Positions 42,843 through 51,335 of a stretch of 64,000 nucleotides of DNA are shown here, one piece after another. Source of the DNA: Bacillus cereus ATCC 14579 (GTDB lineage Bacteria > Bacillota > Bacilli > Bacillales > Bacillaceae_G); contig NC_004722.1 in the NCBI RefSeq assembly GCF_000007825.1, forward strand, positions 4,810,001 to 4,874,000, read 5' to 3'. Every line of letters begins with the position of its first letter. Position 1 is the first letter of the stretch. The notes below the pieces were generated by a model. The model was not told where the DNA came from and made no database searches. It worked only from the letters and a program-made list of their open reading frames with translations. The position numbers were made by a program, and so were the translations under genes.

Positions 42843-43604
42843 TTATCGTGGTAAACCGTCTTCCACTACATCCGTAACAGTTCCATTCGGTTCAAAGATT
42901 ACACGTAATGATCCTTCTCCACCATAACCAGTATAGTCATATACTGAATAAGATTTATATTTCTCAATCAAATGCGGCTGTCCAATTGTAGCTTTTACCT
43001 GATTCGCGGGCATACCTTTTTTTATTTTCAAATATTGATTGTAACTTACTGCTGCCGAATTGTTGTTTACATCTTTATACCACGGTACACGATCGTTTTT
43101 TTCTTCATATTCCTTTACAGGCTCTTCAATACGTTTCATAGATACCTCATTCTCTTTATCTGTACCCTTTATAGCAGTACGTTCAATATTCACAACGTAA
43201 CCATATGTATTTAATTCAACCATAATTTCATATGTACCATCCGTATCTTTTTCAGTATAAAATACGCGTTTTTCATTATTATTATAATGTTTTATATTCT
43301 CACCACCGTAGTCGATCGTATTAAGAATATCCGTATACGTCATACCTTCCTCAATCTTTTGAGATTCGTCATGAGAAATATAACGCTTCTTTGATGATGG
43401 AGCATCCTCATTTTTAATACTTTCACGTTTACTCGTGGTCATAGGTGTTTTCTTCTGATCTTTTAATACTTCTTCACCTTCGGCCTTCGCTGGTTGCTTT
43501 GCTCCTACTTTTGTTAATACGTCTGTATCGCTAGAACAAGCTCCCAAAATCGATACTGTAGTCAGCGCCACCCCTACTATAAGTACTTTCTTAAATAACT
43601 TCAT
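42843..43604 (-). CDS. Lipoprotein with two BamE/SmpA-like repeats
   Basis: A 253-residue lipoprotein with lipobox SILGAC. A Lys/Glu/Ser-rich linker (residues 25-75) is followed by two related domains, each beginning with a Y..Y/S-x-K/QKIxxGM segment: ISHDESQKIEEGMTYTDIL (about 80) and VSYNQYLKIKKGMPANQVK (about 190). This is the helical start of BamE/SmpA or DUF3862-type folds. The second ends GSLRVIFEPNGTVTDV. It is presumably an extracytoplasmic membrane-bound protein of unknown role. Confidence 0.75.
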   Translation of the reverse strand: MKLFKKVLIVGVALTTVSILGACSSDTDVLTKVGAKQPAKAEGEEVLKDQKKTPMTTSKRESIKNEDAPSSKKRYISHDESQKIEEGMTYTDILNTIDYGGENIKHYNNNEKRVFYTEKDTDGTYEIMVELNTYGYVVNIERTAIKGTDKENEVSMKRIEEPVKEYEEKNDRVPWYKDVNNNSAAVSYNQYLKIKKGMPANQVKATIGQPHLIEKYKSYSVYDYTGYGGEGSLRVIFEPNGTVTDVVEDGLPR

Positions 43605-43717
43605 TCTAATCCCCTCGGTGTTTTTTAATATCTAGTAATCAACGTAATTTAATGAATACGGAACTATTCAGTTCTATACAATTTGCTATAGCCTTCTCCC
43701 TCATACACCTTTTTTAT

Positions 43718-43760
43718 ATAAAGTGAAACTTTAATCAGCCCTCACCAATCGGGCTTTTAT
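43718..43760 (+). repeat. Dispersed repeat family A, copy 5
   Basis: TATAAAGTGAAACTTTAATCAG followed by CCCTCACCAATCGGGCTTTTA. It is almost identical to the first 45 bp of the copy at 21612. Confidence 0.8.
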
Positions 43761-44028
43761 GGGATAAATCTACCTATTAGTAATAACCGGTGAAACTACA
43801 GCTAGTCCGAACACGATCGCCAATCATCTTCGTTACAAATATTAACATTAAATACAACTAATAAATAGTATATTTCTTCTATTTATTTACATTTCTGTTA
43901 CGAAATCTTATCTTAAAACGAGCAATATGAAACTGGAATTCACAATATAAATTACATATACTATATATAATAACATTTAAATTAAATTCCAAAGTAACTT
44001 TACATGCATTTTCTGTTTTAACGCCAAA

Positions 44029-44078
44029 AGAAAAGACCTTTCTAACGATTTTATTCCATCGCTAAAAAGGCCTTTTCT
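44029..44078 (-). terminator. Terminator of yutM
   Basis: AGAAAAGGCCTTTTTAGCGAT on the minus strand pairs imperfectly with CGTTAGAAAGGTCTTTTCT, followed by TTT. Confidence 0.7.
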
Positions 44079-44093
44079 ATTTCGTCTAAAAAC

Positions 44094-44447
44094 TTAGCAT
44101 TCTTCTGGTTTACCAGCATTCGTCGCTGTACGGAAAGATGATCCACATCCGCATGATGCGATTGCGTTTGGATTATCAATTGTGAATCCGCCGCCAAGCA
44201 TAGATTGTTTATAATCAATTTTTACTCCTTTAACAATCGGAGCACTTTCTTTATCGATAACAAATTCGACACCGAAAAACTCAAGAACTGTGTCGTCTTC
44301 TTTTGGTTCTACTTCAAATCCTAAGCCGTAAGAAAGACCACTACATCCGCCGCCGTGTACAGCAAGGCGCACGTACTTCTCTCCATCTTCAGCATCTTTT
44401 AACATATCTTTAATTTGAAAAGCTGCTTGTTCTGTTACTTCAATCAT
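44094..44447 (-). CDS. yutM: HesB/IscA-type iron-sulfur carrier, YutM-like
   Basis: A 117-residue A-type Fe-S assembly protein. It has the three conserved Cys in HGGGCSGLSYG and ASCGCGSSF. A-type carriers pass Fe-S clusters to target proteins. The start at 44447 follows AAAGGATGG; the frame extended to 44486 has no site. It sits next to dapF, as in B. subtilis, and the window also has the NifU-type scaffold yutI. Confidence 0.9.
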   Translation of the reverse strand: MIEVTEQAAFQIKDMLKDAEDGEKYVRLAVHGGGCSGLSYGLGFEVEPKEDDTVLEFFGVEFVIDKESAPIVKGVKIDYKQSMLGGGFTIDNPNAIASCGCGSSFRTATNAGKPEEC

Positions 44448-44488
44448 GAAATACACCATCCTTTCTGTTCTTCTTCTATTATACATCT

Positions 44489-45355
44489 TTACGCTTCTAT
44501 CTTGTACTCATACACTCCGCGGCAAATTACTTCTGCTGGTCCTTTCATTAACACGTTTCCTTCTTCAGTCCACGCAATCATTAAATCGCCGCCAGCTAAA
44601 TGAACTGTAATTTCCTTACCTCGTTCCATCTTTCCATTTAAAATAGCAGCTACAACTGCAGCGCACGCTCCTGTTCCGCAAGCTTGTGTTACACCAGATC
44701 CACGTTCCCAAACACGGAAATTCATCTCGTCCTCATTCAAAATTTCGATAAATTCAACATTTACTCGCTCTGGAAACATTTCATGTGTTTCAAGAACTGG
44801 TCCAAGTGTTGTAAGAGGTGCCTTTTCTACATCATCAACAAAAATAACCGCATGCGGATTTCCCATTGAAACAGCTGTAAATGCATAACGATGATTATTA
44901 TATAAGAAGTTTTCACGAATAAATGGTGTTTCACTTTCACCAAGCATCGGTATTTCTGCACGTGTTAGACGAGGTGCCCCCATATCGATTTTCGCTAATG
45001 TCACGACACCATCTTCTACTGTTACTTCAGCCGTTACAATACCAGCCAACGTTTCAATTGTAAAAACTGTTTCTTCTACTAGTTTATGCTCATACGCATA
45101 TTTCGCTACGCAGCGTAAACCGTTACCACAGCTCTTTCCTTCTGATCCATCATTATTAAACATGCGCATTTTCACCGGTGCTACATCAGATGGACAAATT
45201 AAAATCATTCCATCTGCTCCAATACCAGTATTAATATTTGAAACCTTTTCGGCCACAAGAGCTAAATCTTCTTCAGGAATTTGTTCTTCAAACATATTTA
45301 CATATATATAACTATTGCCAAGACCATGCATTTTTGTAAAAGAAAATTGGCTCAT
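44489..45355 (-). CDS. dapF: Diaminopimelate epimerase
   Basis: A 288-residue enzyme that converts LL- to meso-diaminopimelate for lysine and peptidoglycan synthesis. The two catalytic Cys are in GKSCGNGLRC and TQACGTGACAA. The protein has the usual two-fold pseudo-symmetric halves. A GGAGTG site precedes the ATG. It lies directly upstream of yutM on the same strand. Confidence 0.96.
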   Translation of the reverse strand: MSQFSFTKMHGLGNSYIYVNMFEEQIPEEDLALVAEKVSNINTGIGADGMILICPSDVAPVKMRMFNNDGSEGKSCGNGLRCVAKYAYEHKLVEETVFTIETLAGIVTAEVTVEDGVVTLAKIDMGAPRLTRAEIPMLGESETPFIRENFLYNNHRYAFTAVSMGNPHAVIFVDDVEKAPLTTLGPVLETHEMFPERVNVEFIEILNEDEMNFRVWERGSGVTQACGTGACAAVVAAILNGKMERGKEITVHLAGGDLMIAWTEEGNVLMKGPAEVICRGVYEYKIEA

Positions 45356-45489
45356 TTATATTCACTCCAAAAATAATTTGTTATGTTAAGTATAAAATGC
45401 ATGCTTTTAGAACACAATATGAATGTCCCCCGTTTCTCATATTTGACAACGTTTGGCGATGAGCCACTCTTACACAATTTGTGTAAGAA

Positions 45490-45520
45490 AAAAGCCCTTC
45501 TAAAAAGGGCCTTTTTTTAT
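45490..45520. terminator. Bidirectional terminator hairpin between dapF and yuzB
   Basis: AAAAAAGCCCTT / AAGGGCCTTTTTTT stem with a 5-nt loop and T runs on both strands. Two more hairpins follow at 45541-45573 (GGGGAAG...CTTCCCC) and 45597-45627; the latter touches the yuzB stop and is its probable terminator. Confidence 0.75.
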
Positions 45521-45623
45521 TTATCCCACTATTTTCAATTGGGGAAGGCTAATAATCAGCATTAGTCTTCCCCACAAAATAAAGTTTTATCTAATGGAAA
45601 AGGTGCTGCTAATTCGCAACACC

Positions 45624-45863
45624 TTAAAACATTGGATTTTCATCCAAATACTCATATACATTATTAACAAGCTCTTCTACTGTTGCACCTTGTACAACTT
45701 CACCATTTACAAGTGCAAACGGTCCTTCAAAACAAATACCACAATACCCTAGACAACCGTACTCCATTACATCTAAATTCGGATCTTTTTCTAATTTTTC
45801 TAGAGCTGCTTGTGAACCACTTGCAAGGTTACCTACACAAAATTCAATTAATGGTTTAATCAA
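45624..45863 (-). CDS. yuzB: YuzB-like DUF1450 protein
   Basis: A 79-residue protein of the DUF1450 family, with conserved Cys in EFCVGNL and [22 protein letters not shown]. The Cys-x4-Cys-x2-Cys spacing suggests a thioredoxin-like fold or metal binding. The TTG at 45863 is preferred: GGGGGAGA ends about 5 nt before it and it gives the family length (78). Its neighbours dapF/yutM and yutJ match the B. subtilis yut cluster. Confidence 0.85.
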
Positions 45864-46214
45864 AATTCTCCCCCCTGTACTACAAAACAAATTACCTTTT
45901 CACTTTATCTATAAGAAGAAAACTAAGCTGTTTCTTGTTGTTTTCGTTACACAGTCTAAACTATTTAGTTACTTCATTACTTCACTTCAAAGTAGATGAC
46001 TTCTTCTATATAACATGCTACTTCCAATGAAATAGTAACTACAAAGGAAAAACAGTTTATTTTACTTTTCTTCTTATTGTACAACAGAGTATTCATTCAT
46101 GCATTGTTATTTGTTCACAAATTCGATATAATTTGATTGAGTAAAGTCAAAATATTTTATTAATATAAAATTTTATGATTAGGGGATATTTCAACAGAAA
46201 AGGGGTAATCCATC
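45864..46214. other. Divergent intergenic region of yuzB and yutJ
   Basis: About 350 A/T-rich bp. The only confident content is the yutJ promoter near its right end; no further gene is visible. Confidence 0.5.
46104..46132 (+). promoter_or_regulatory. SigmaA-type promoter of yutJ
   Basis: TTGTTA and TATAAT are separated by 17 nt. The spacer holds a small palindrome ATTTGT-TC-ACAAAT that could bind a regulator. Confidence 0.6.
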
Positions 46215-47285
46215 ATGAAACACCTCGTAATACTAGGTGGCGGCTACGGTGGAATGAGAATTCTGCAAAGGCTACTTCCAAGCAACCAACTTCCAGATGA
46301 TGTACAAGTGACATTAATCGACAAAGTACCATATCATTGCTTCAAAACTGAATATTATGCATTAGTTGCGGGTACTATTTCAGAAACGCATATTCGTATA
46401 CCGTTTCCTGAACACCCACGCCTCAATATTCAATACGGCACAATAACAAATATTGACCTCGAAGAAAAAGCTGTTCATCTCGATGGCGGCGAAGCAATCC
46501 AATATGATGACTTAATTATCGGACTTGGCTGTGAAGATAAATATCATAACGTTCCTGGGGCTAGGGAATATACACATAGTCTACAATCAATTGAACAAAC
46601 ACGTAAAACATATGAACAATTAAATAGTCTAGAACCAAATGCAACAGTAGCTGTTGTTGGTGCTGGCTTAAGTGGCGTTGAAGTAGCAAGTGAACTTCGT
46701 GAAAGCCGTTCTGATTTAAAAATCTATTTATTTGATCGAAAAGATAGAATTTTATTCCCGTATCCAGAGAAATTAAGTAGATACGTAGAAGAATGGTTCG
46801 TAAAACATAAAGTTAATATTATAAGAAACTCTAACATTACAAAAGTGGAACCAAATATTGTGTATAATCACGATGAACCACTTGAATGTGATGCAATTGT
46901 CTGGACAGCTGGTATTCAAGCAAATGAAGTTGTTCGAAACCTTCCAGTTGAACAAGATGGTAGCGGACGGGTTGTCTTAACGAAATATCACAATATTCCA
47001 AACAACGAGCATGTTTACGTTGTAGGAGATTGCGCAGCACTTCCACATGCACCATCTGCCCAACTTGCTGAAGGTCAAGGAGAACAAATTGTCCAAATAT
47101 TATTAAAACGTTGGAATAATGAACCACTCCCTGATGAACTACCTGTTATTAAATTAAAAGGTGTTCTAGGATCTCTTGGTAAAAAACACGGATTTGGTTT
47201 ACTCGCAAACCAACCGTTAATGGGACGTGTACCGAGATTATTAAAATCTGGTCTTCTTTGGATGTACAAATATCATAAGGGTTAA
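46215..47285 (+). CDS. yutJ: NADH dehydrogenase-like flavoprotein YutJ
   Basis: A 356-residue pyridine nucleotide-disulfide oxidoreductase of the type II NADH dehydrogenase family. The FAD motif is VILGGGYGGMRILQRL, the NAD motif VAVVGAGLSGVEVASEL, and the C-terminal FAD contact VYVVGDCAALP. It resembles yumB in this window but is shorter at the C-terminus, where the membrane-binding helices of Ndh normally lie. It has an AAAGGGG site. Confidence 0.88.
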   Translation: MKHLVILGGGYGGMRILQRLLPSNQLPDDVQVTLIDKVPYHCFKTEYYALVAGTISETHIRIPFPEHPRLNIQYGTITNIDLEEKAVHLDGGEAIQYDDLIIGLGCEDKYHNVPGAREYTHSLQSIEQTRKTYEQLNSLEPNATVAVVGAGLSGVEVASELRESRSDLKIYLFDRKDRILFPYPEKLSRYVEEWFVKHKVNIIRNSNITKVEPNIVYNHDEPLECDAIVWTAGIQANEVVRNLPVEQDGSGRVVLTKYHNIPNNEHVYVVGDCAALPHAPSAQLAEGQGEQIVQILLKRWNNEPLPDELPVIKLKGVLGSLGKKHGFGLLANQPLMGRVPRLLKSGLLWMYKYHKG

Positions 47286-47291
47286 TACTTT

Positions 47292-47320
47292 ACAGGCTGT
47301 CTACTATGTAGGCAGCCTCT
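47292..47320 (+). terminator. Terminator of yutJ
   Basis: AGGCTGTC / GGCAGCCT hairpin with a short loop, then CTTTG; the T run is weak. Confidence 0.65.
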
Positions 47321-47449
47321 TTGCATCAGTTTTTAAAAATTATCAGACACATCTTTCTCAATATTTATAATGATTTATTTTTCATTTTTATATTAAAAAA
47401 TATTGATAAACATTGTATGCTATTTGTAAGTTGTTTTATTATTTCCTTG

Positions 47450-47480
47450 AAGACCGAATTCATTCGGTCTTATTTTTTAT
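47450..47480 (+). terminator. Terminator-like hairpin in the leader of the Spo0E-like gene
   Basis: AAGACCGAA / TTCGGTCTT form a 9-bp stem with a TTCA loop, followed by ATTTTTTAT. It lies about 40 nt before the Spo0E-like ribosome binding site rather than after a gene, so it may act as an attenuator or end read-through from yutJ. Confidence 0.6.
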
Positions 47481-47518
47481 GTGATAAATACTTTTGTAGG
47501 AGGCATTACATTCCACTT

Positions 47519-47692
47519 ATGAACTTATCGAAACTAAACAATCGAATAGAAGCGAAAAAGAAAGAGTTAATCTATCTCGTTGAACGATACGGATTGACTC
47601 ATGATAAAGTGATTTCTTTCAGCCAAGAATTAGATCGTTTACTTAACTTATTAATAAAACTCAAGACGAAGAAAAAACGTTGCTCTTTATAA
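47519..47692 (+). CDS. Spo0E-like aspartyl-phosphate phosphatase
   Basis: A 57-residue protein with the Spo0E family signature SQELDRLLN on the second of two helices. Members dephosphorylate Spo0A~P and delay sporulation; which response regulator this one acts on is not known. The ATG at 47519 is 15 nt after AGGAGG, which is too far. An in-frame ATT at 47510 sits 6 nt after AGGAGG and could be the true, rare start, adding three residues. A longer frame from 47321 is leader. Confidence 0.75.
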   Translation: MNLSKLNNRIEAKKKELIYLVERYGLTHDKVISFSQELDRLLNLLIKLKTKKKRCSL

Positions 47693-47746
47693 CCGTTATC
47701 TTCTCTTTTTTGATACGATATAACTAGAATCAGAAAGGAGCGATTT

Positions 47747-48406
47747 ATGTTTATATTAAAAAACGTTATATATAAAGATATACTACACATTCCTTATTTA
47801 CAGATTCAAAAAGAAAAGATTACTTGCATTATCGGTGAAAGCGGAAGCGGAAAAAGCACGTTGCTTCGCATGTTAAACGATTTACAATCTCCAACATCCG
47901 GCACAATTGAATATAACGGAAAATTAATTTCTGATTATCATCCTATTCAATTACGTCGTGACGTAGTTATGCTTGGGCAAACTCCACCTATTTTTGATGG
48001 AACCGTTAAAGACAACCTATTAATGGGACTTCGTCTTTCTGAAAAACCATTTCCAAATGATGATGCCCTGCGGAGTGCATTACAAACCGTTAGCTTAGAC
48101 AAGCAATTAGAAGATAGCGCCTCCTCACTATCTGGCGGTGAAAAACAAAGACTTGCCTTTGCACGTATCGTACTTATGGATCCGCCTGTCTATTTATTAG
48201 ATGAACCTACTTCAGCATTAGACAGTGATACAGAACGCCACGTTATGAAACAATTTACTGAACTAGCACGAAAAAAGAAAAAAACAATTATCTTCATCAC
48301 ACACTCACAACAACTTCCAAAAGAAGTTGCAGACGACATTATTGAGATTAGTAAAGCAAACGGTGCAACTAGAAAGGAAGTGCTCTCTGTTGAAGGGCGT
48401 TATTGA
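47747..48406 (+). CDS. ABC transporter ATPase, FetA/YbbL type
   Basis: A 219-residue ABC ATPase. Walker A is GESGSGKST, the signature is LSGGEKQRLAFARI, Walker B is VYLLDEPTSALD, and the switch His is in IIFITHSQQLP. It pairs with the FetB-like membrane gene that overlaps its 3' end by 17 nt. In E. coli FetAB is implicated in iron homeostasis and oxidative stress; the substrate here is inferred only from that. Confidence 0.88.
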   Translation: MFILKNVIYKDILHIPYLQIQKEKITCIIGESGSGKSTLLRMLNDLQSPTSGTIEYNGKLISDYHPIQLRRDVVMLGQTPPIFDGTVKDNLLMGLRLSEKPFPNDDALRSALQTVSLDKQLEDSASSLSGGEKQRLAFARIVLMDPPVYLLDEPTSALDSDTERHVMKQFTELARKKKKTIIFITHSQQLPKEVADDIIEISKANGATRKEVLSVEGRY

Positions 48407-49187
48407 ACTCCAAATTTGGCAACTTGCAGCTGCCTATATTTTTATTCTTATTTTAATTGGACTTGTAAAATTAAAAGGAATACCTCGCGAAAAACAAATC
48501 GCGCTCGCAACATTCCGTATGACGATTCAGCTCGTACTTGTTGCATATGTCCTTACATACGTATTTGAAAACAGTAATCCATTTTATACAATTGCTCTCA
48601 TTACTTCTATTACTACCTTTGCAATTTTTAATATTTATAAACGAGTTAACATCCCAATGTCTAAAGAATTAAAACGAGTAGCCGCCCTTTCCATGGTCGC
48701 CGGATCAATTGGGCCACTTCTACTATTTATCTTTGTTATTATCGGACATGATCCGTGGTATGCTCCGCAATATATCGTCCCTATTACAGGAATGTTAGTT
48801 GGGAATGCCATGACTGGTGTTTCTCTCGGCGCAAATACGTTCTTAAACAATATGAAATCGCAAAGAGGTCAAATTGAAGGTGCACTTATGCTCGGCGCAA
48901 CACCGAAAGAAGCAGCTGCTCCGCTCATTCGAGACGCTTTTGACTCTGCTATTTTACCAACAATTAATTCTATGGTCGGAATGGGAATTATAAGCTTACC
49001 AGGCATGATGACTGGTCAAATATTATCCGGTGTATCACCATTCACAGCCATTCAATATCAAATCGCCATCATACTCGGTATTTCTGGAAGTACTGCCTTT
49101 GCTGTCATTATCTTTTTACAGCTTGGATATAAAACGTTCTTTAATAAGCGATGTCAATTGAAAGAAATTGACTATGGTGCACGGTGA
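48390..49187 (+). CDS. ABC transporter permease, FetB/UPF0014 family
   Basis: A 265-residue membrane protein with about seven helices. UPF0014 hallmarks are IVPITGMLVGNAMTGVSLGANTFL and GATPKEAAAPLIRDAFDSAILPTINSM. The start is TTG at 48390, 9 nt after AAAGGAAG, inside the 3' end of the ATPase gene, so translation is coupled. Its partner is the upstream ATPase. Confidence 0.88.
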   Translation: MKGVIELQIWQLAAAYIFILILIGLVKLKGIPREKQIALATFRMTIQLVLVAYVLTYVFENSNPFYTIALITSITTFAIFNIYKRVNIPMSKELKRVAALSMVAGSIGPLLLFIFVIIGHDPWYAPQYIVPITGMLVGNAMTGVSLGANTFLNNMKSQRGQIEGALMLGATPKEAAAPLIRDAFDSAILPTINSMVGMGIISLPGMMTGQILSGVSPFTAIQYQIAIILGISGSTAFAVIIFLQLGYKTFFNKRCQLKEIDYGAR

Positions 49188-49216
49188 ATCGTGCGTAGTT
49201 CACGATGAATGAAATT

Positions 49217-49338
49217 ATATTAACGATTTTTTCAATATATCTATCATAACTTGCAATATATCAACGATTTTTCAAATATATCTATCATAACTCAGAATAT
49301 ATCAACGATTTTGTACGAAATATCGATTTACCGACAAA
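49217..49338 (+). repeat. Dispersed repeat family B, copy 3 (multi-unit)
   Basis: About three head-to-tail units of ATATCAACGATTTTTCAAAT-type sequence alternate with ATATATCTATCATAACT and end in ATCGATTTACCGACAAAAA. It is the same family as 9338 (opposite strand) and 61170. It lies between the fetB stop and the phnA terminator. Confidence 0.65.
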
Positions 49339-49351
49339 AAGTGACATAATA

Positions 49352-49382
49352 AAAAGAGGAGGCTATTCGCCTCCTCTTCTAT
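49352..49382 (-). terminator. Terminator of phnA
   Basis: AAGAGGAGGC / GCCTCCTCTT hairpin, with TTTTATTATG following on the minus strand. Confidence 0.85.
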
Positions 49383-49386
49383 TTAC

Positions 49387-49728
49387 TTACGCCTTCTTAA
49401 CGAACTGTGATTTTAACTTCATAGCTCCGAAGCCGTCGATTTTGCAATCGATATCGTGATCGCCATCAACTAGACGGATACTCTTTACTTTCGTACCGAT
49501 CTTCACAACCGAAGAAGTTCCTTTTACTTTTAAATCTTTAATAACAGTAACTGCATCGCCGTCTTGAAGAACGTTTCCGTTCGCATCTTTTACAACTTTC
49601 GCACCATCATTATTTTCAGCTTCTGCTTCTTGGCCCCACTCATGAGCACATTCTGGACATACGAAAAGAACGCCATCCTCATACGTATATTCTGAATTAC
49701 ATTTTGGACAATTTGGTAAAGTAGCCAT
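49387..49728 (-). CDS. phnA: PhnA/YjdM family zinc-ribbon protein
   Basis: A 113-residue protein. The N-terminal zinc ribbon (LPNCPKCNSEY ... FVCPECAHEW) is followed by the PhnA beta-barrel domain (NGNVLQDGDAVTVIKDLKVKG, IDCKIDGFGAMKLKSQFVKK). Despite the name, these proteins are not shown to act in phosphonate use in Bacillus. The start at 49728 follows GGAGG. Confidence 0.9.
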   Translation of the reverse strand: MATLPNCPKCNSEYTYEDGVLFVCPECAHEWGQEAEAENNDGAKVVKDANGNVLQDGDAVTVIKDLKVKGTSSVVKIGTKVKSIRLVDGDHDIDCKIDGFGAMKLKSQFVKKA

Positions 49729-49887
49729 AAATTCATTTCCTCCGTTCATTATTTATACGTAAAAATCAAAATTGATGTTTACATCTCGATAAATAAAATT
49801 TGTATAGCATTTCTTTATAGTGCCATAGTCTCACGTTATTGACAAGCCTACCTCAAATTCTCATTTTTTATTGTATTTTACAAAATT

Positions 49888-50169
49888 TCAATTTGTATGC
49901 CGTTTTTCTATTTGCTCTTCTACTAATTTTAAAAATCTTCGTTGTGCATTTTTATTTTTTACAAGCAATCGAACTCTTAGCTTACTTTGTAAATATGAGC
50001 GAACTTTGTAGTTCGTAATAAATAACTTTCGATACTTTTCGTCTTCATATATGATTCGAAACCATTCATACTGCTGCAAGTAACGTATGTTAGCATCAAT
50101 CTTTTTCGTGTGTAAACCCGTACTTAAACTAATCGATCCTATTAGAGCTTCTATTACTGCTGAAATCAT
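49888..50169 (-). CDS. Small protein of unknown function
   Basis: A 93-residue basic protein. A short hydrophobic N-terminus (MISAVIEALIGSISLSTGL) is followed by a charged, Arg/Lys-rich helical body. No family is recognised. The start at 50169 is set by GGGGGAGA. It is separated from the next upstream gene by a terminator. Confidence 0.65.
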   Translation of the reverse strand: MISAVIEALIGSISLSTGLHTKKIDANIRYLQQYEWFRIIYEDEKYRKLFITNYKVRSYLQSKLRVRLLVKNKNAQRRFLKLVEEQIEKRHTN

Positions 50170-50188
50170 TTCTCTCCCCCTAATAAAC

Positions 50189-50219
50189 AAAAGAAGAACC
50201 TTCACAAGATTCTTCTTTT
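50189..50219 (-). terminator. Hairpin downstream of the DUF2628 gene
   Basis: AAAAGAAGAA / TTCTTCTTTT inverted repeat around an 11-nt loop, 20 nt after the DUF2628 stop. It overlaps the 5' region of the next gene. Confidence 0.65.
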
Positions 50220-50238
50220 CAAAATGAACGAGTTCCCT

Positions 50239-51027
50239 CTAGAAACCCCAATTATTTTCTTCAATGTAAATTTGATATTCTTCTACTTCTTCTTCACTTA
50301 ACTTCTTATTATTTTCATATACCTCTTGCCACTCGAAATAATCTTCATCGAAATAAACAGCAAATTTAATTTTCACGTTTTTCTTCTCTGTATAATCATA
50401 ACCAGTAAACTCTACTACGTCATAATCTTTTTCTTTCTTCACAAACTTCCAAGTTGGATTATCAGTCATAATCTCTAAAGTAACCCCTTCGCCACTTGAA
50501 CGAACAACGTTTTTAATATTCGGCTCAGTTGGTAAAAAGGACAGCCCGAACGCAGCTAATCCATACACAATCCCGACTATAATCTGTAAACCAATCATAC
50601 CAGCAATACTCACGCCGCCCTTTGATTGTAAGAAATACGCCTTCTCATGATCAGACGCATCTTCTCCCTTACGAAAAACACGAACAGCCTGCTTATAATA
50701 TAAACGGTTTCCTTGCCATCCAGTAAATATCATCATTCCTAATTGAAGAGCTAAACTAAATGTTACATAAATCCCATCTGGAATATCTATAAAAGGGGGT
50801 ATAACTATACTAGGTATAGCCAATAACGCAAATATAATAAATAACTTATACATTTTACGATAAGCTAACCAAAAAGTTGGGAAGAAAAAGGCTACCCAAT
50901 TCCATGTATTCCCTTGCGCTGGATTTTCTACTTTACCCCACTTAAAGTCATAATAAGCTGTATTCTTTTGAACAACTTTATGTAATTCTTGTGGAGAAAT
51001 CGTTTCTTGTAAAACCGTGTCCTTCAC
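50239..51027 (-). CDS. DUF2628 family membrane protein
   Basis: A 262-residue protein with an N-terminal soluble part, then the DUF2628 core (NWVAFFFPTFWLAYRKMYKLF, two or three helices), GWQGNRLYYKQAVRVFRKG, another helix at about 148-168, and an extracellular-type C-terminal domain of about 90 residues. DUF2628 proteins have no known function. The likely start is GTG at 51027 (AAAGG 9 nt upstream); the two ATGs just before it overlap the ribosome binding site. Confidence 0.75.
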   Translation of the reverse strand: MKDTVLQETISPQELHKVVQKNTAYYDFKWGKVENPAQGNTWNWVAFFFPTFWLAYRKMYKLFIIFALLAIPSIVIPPFIDIPDGIYVTFSLALQLGMMIFTGWQGNRLYYKQAVRVFRKGEDASDHEKAYFLQSKGGVSIAGMIGLQIIVGIVYGLAAFGLSFLPTEPNIKNVVRSSGEGVTLEIMTDNPTWKFVKKEKDYDVVEFTGYDYTEKKNVKIKFAVYFDEDYFEWQEVYENNKKLSEEEVEEYQIYIEENNWGF

Positions 51028-51231
51028 GTACATCATCCTTTTCTTATTTCTATATACATTTATTGTATATGGACAAAATGAAGGAATCTAACAAAAAGTA
51101 CACATATTTCATAAAAGTGAACGGAAATCGAATATATTCCGACAATTATCCGTTTCTTATTTCATTTTACTTTTAAATATATTAAAATAATCGTGTATCA
51201 TACCTTTAATACACTAAGTTAATTATTTTAT

Positions 51232-51288
51232 ATATTCACTAAAAAGGATGCATCAAAATCATTTTTATACATCCTTTTTAGTGAATAT
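51232..51288. terminator. Long perfect inverted repeat after the propeller gene
   Basis: A 19-bp stem (ATATTCACTAAAAAGGATG and its exact complement) with a 19-nt loop. It lies in the 308-bp gap downstream of the propeller gene and is the only feature I see there. There is no long T run, so it is more a transcript-end hairpin than a textbook terminator. Confidence 0.6.
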
Positions 51289-51335
51289 ATACTACTATTT
51301 TAAAACAAACATCTCGACTTAAGAGCGCTCACAAA

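Larger units (their letters stand above)
43605..44093. other. Intergenic region with family A repeat
   Basis: 489 bp of A/T-rich sequence. It holds the family A repeat copy at 43718-43760 and the yutM terminator hairpin at its right end. I see no coding frame with a ribosome binding site. Confidence 0.5.

Noticed and set aside
45383..45565. ORF of 60 codons between dapF and yuzB
   Set aside because: It runs across a terminator and a second hairpin and has no ribosome binding site.
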